From an uncultured Bdellovibrio sp. (GTDB lineage Bacteria > Bdellovibrionota > Bdellovibrionia > Bdellovibrionales > Bdellovibrionaceae), in NCBI GenBank assembly GCA_946482355.1, contig CAMLRE010000108.1, positions 1-7,179 of the forward strand: a DNA stretch of 7,179 nt, in the 5' to 3' direction. The position numbers and the translations under genes are program-made. This document shows positions 7,135-7,179 of this stretch, piece by piece. The stretch's first letter is position 1, and every line of letters starts with the position of its first letter. Below the pieces are notes generated by a model. It was not told the origin of the DNA. It saw nothing but the letters and a program-made list of their open reading frames with translations, and searched no databases.

Positions 7135-7179
7135 ATGCTTAAGCTCTGGCACCAGCCCATTGAACAGGAACATAGTTAT
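7135..7179 (+). CDS. Possible start of a divergent gene, cut by the window edge
   Basis: An ATG at 7135 opens a frame that stays open for all 15 remaining codons, beginning MLKLWHQPIEQEH. A second ATG at 7124 opens another frame that is also free of stops, so the frame is not certain. Neither has a clear Shine-Dalgarno site. If real, it would run divergently from hemB and share the upstream region containing the direct repeat. There is too little sequence to name a family. Confidence 0.25.
   Translation, partial: MLKLWHQPIEQEHSY

Overview
This looks like an ordinary stretch of bacterial chromosome. It carries housekeeping genes and one signalling gene, with no mobile element, CRISPR array, RNA gene or phage signature that I could see. 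Base composition is moderately AT-rich, with A/T-ending codons and heavy use of TTA for leucine. The mix of genes fits a Gram-negative bacterium: a eukaryote-like (type 2) isoleucyl-tRNA synthetase, a zinc-independent HemB, and a soluble PAS hybrid histidine kinase. My best guess is the Bdellovibrio/deltaproteobacterial side of the tree. That guess rests on general resemblance only and is not established by the sequence.

Layout. The window opens with the C-terminal end of a gene on the + strand (to 248), possibly a PsbP/DcrB-like (DUF1795-type) protein. After a 137-bp gap come ileS (386-3556) and trmO (3556-4320), a two-gene translation unit joined by a one-base stop/start overlap (TAATG). 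On the opposite strand hemB (from about 7023 down to 6037) is followed 51 bp later by the hybrid histidine kinase (5985 down to 4294). The two units converge, and the 3' ends of trmO and the kinase overlap by 27 bp, so no space is left for a conventional intergenic terminator. Upstream of hemB is a short, probably divergent intergenic region with a perfect 10-bp direct repeat spaced 11 bp apart. A possible further + strand gene begins near 7135 and leaves the window.

How the genes work together. ileS and trmO both act on tRNA: one charges tRNA-Ile, the other methylates t6A37, mainly in tRNA-Thr. Their fusion into one unit is functionally sensible. hemB makes porphobilinogen for heme and other tetrapyrroles. 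The kinase behind it has no response-regulator gene beside it but carries its own receiver domain, so its output partner lies elsewhere. Whether it is linked to tetrapyrrole synthesis or merely sits there is open.

Nothing here is convincingly a new system. The points most worth a second look are the 27-bp convergent overlap, the direct repeat in the hemB upstream region, the hemB start choice, and the change in leucine codon use along ileS.
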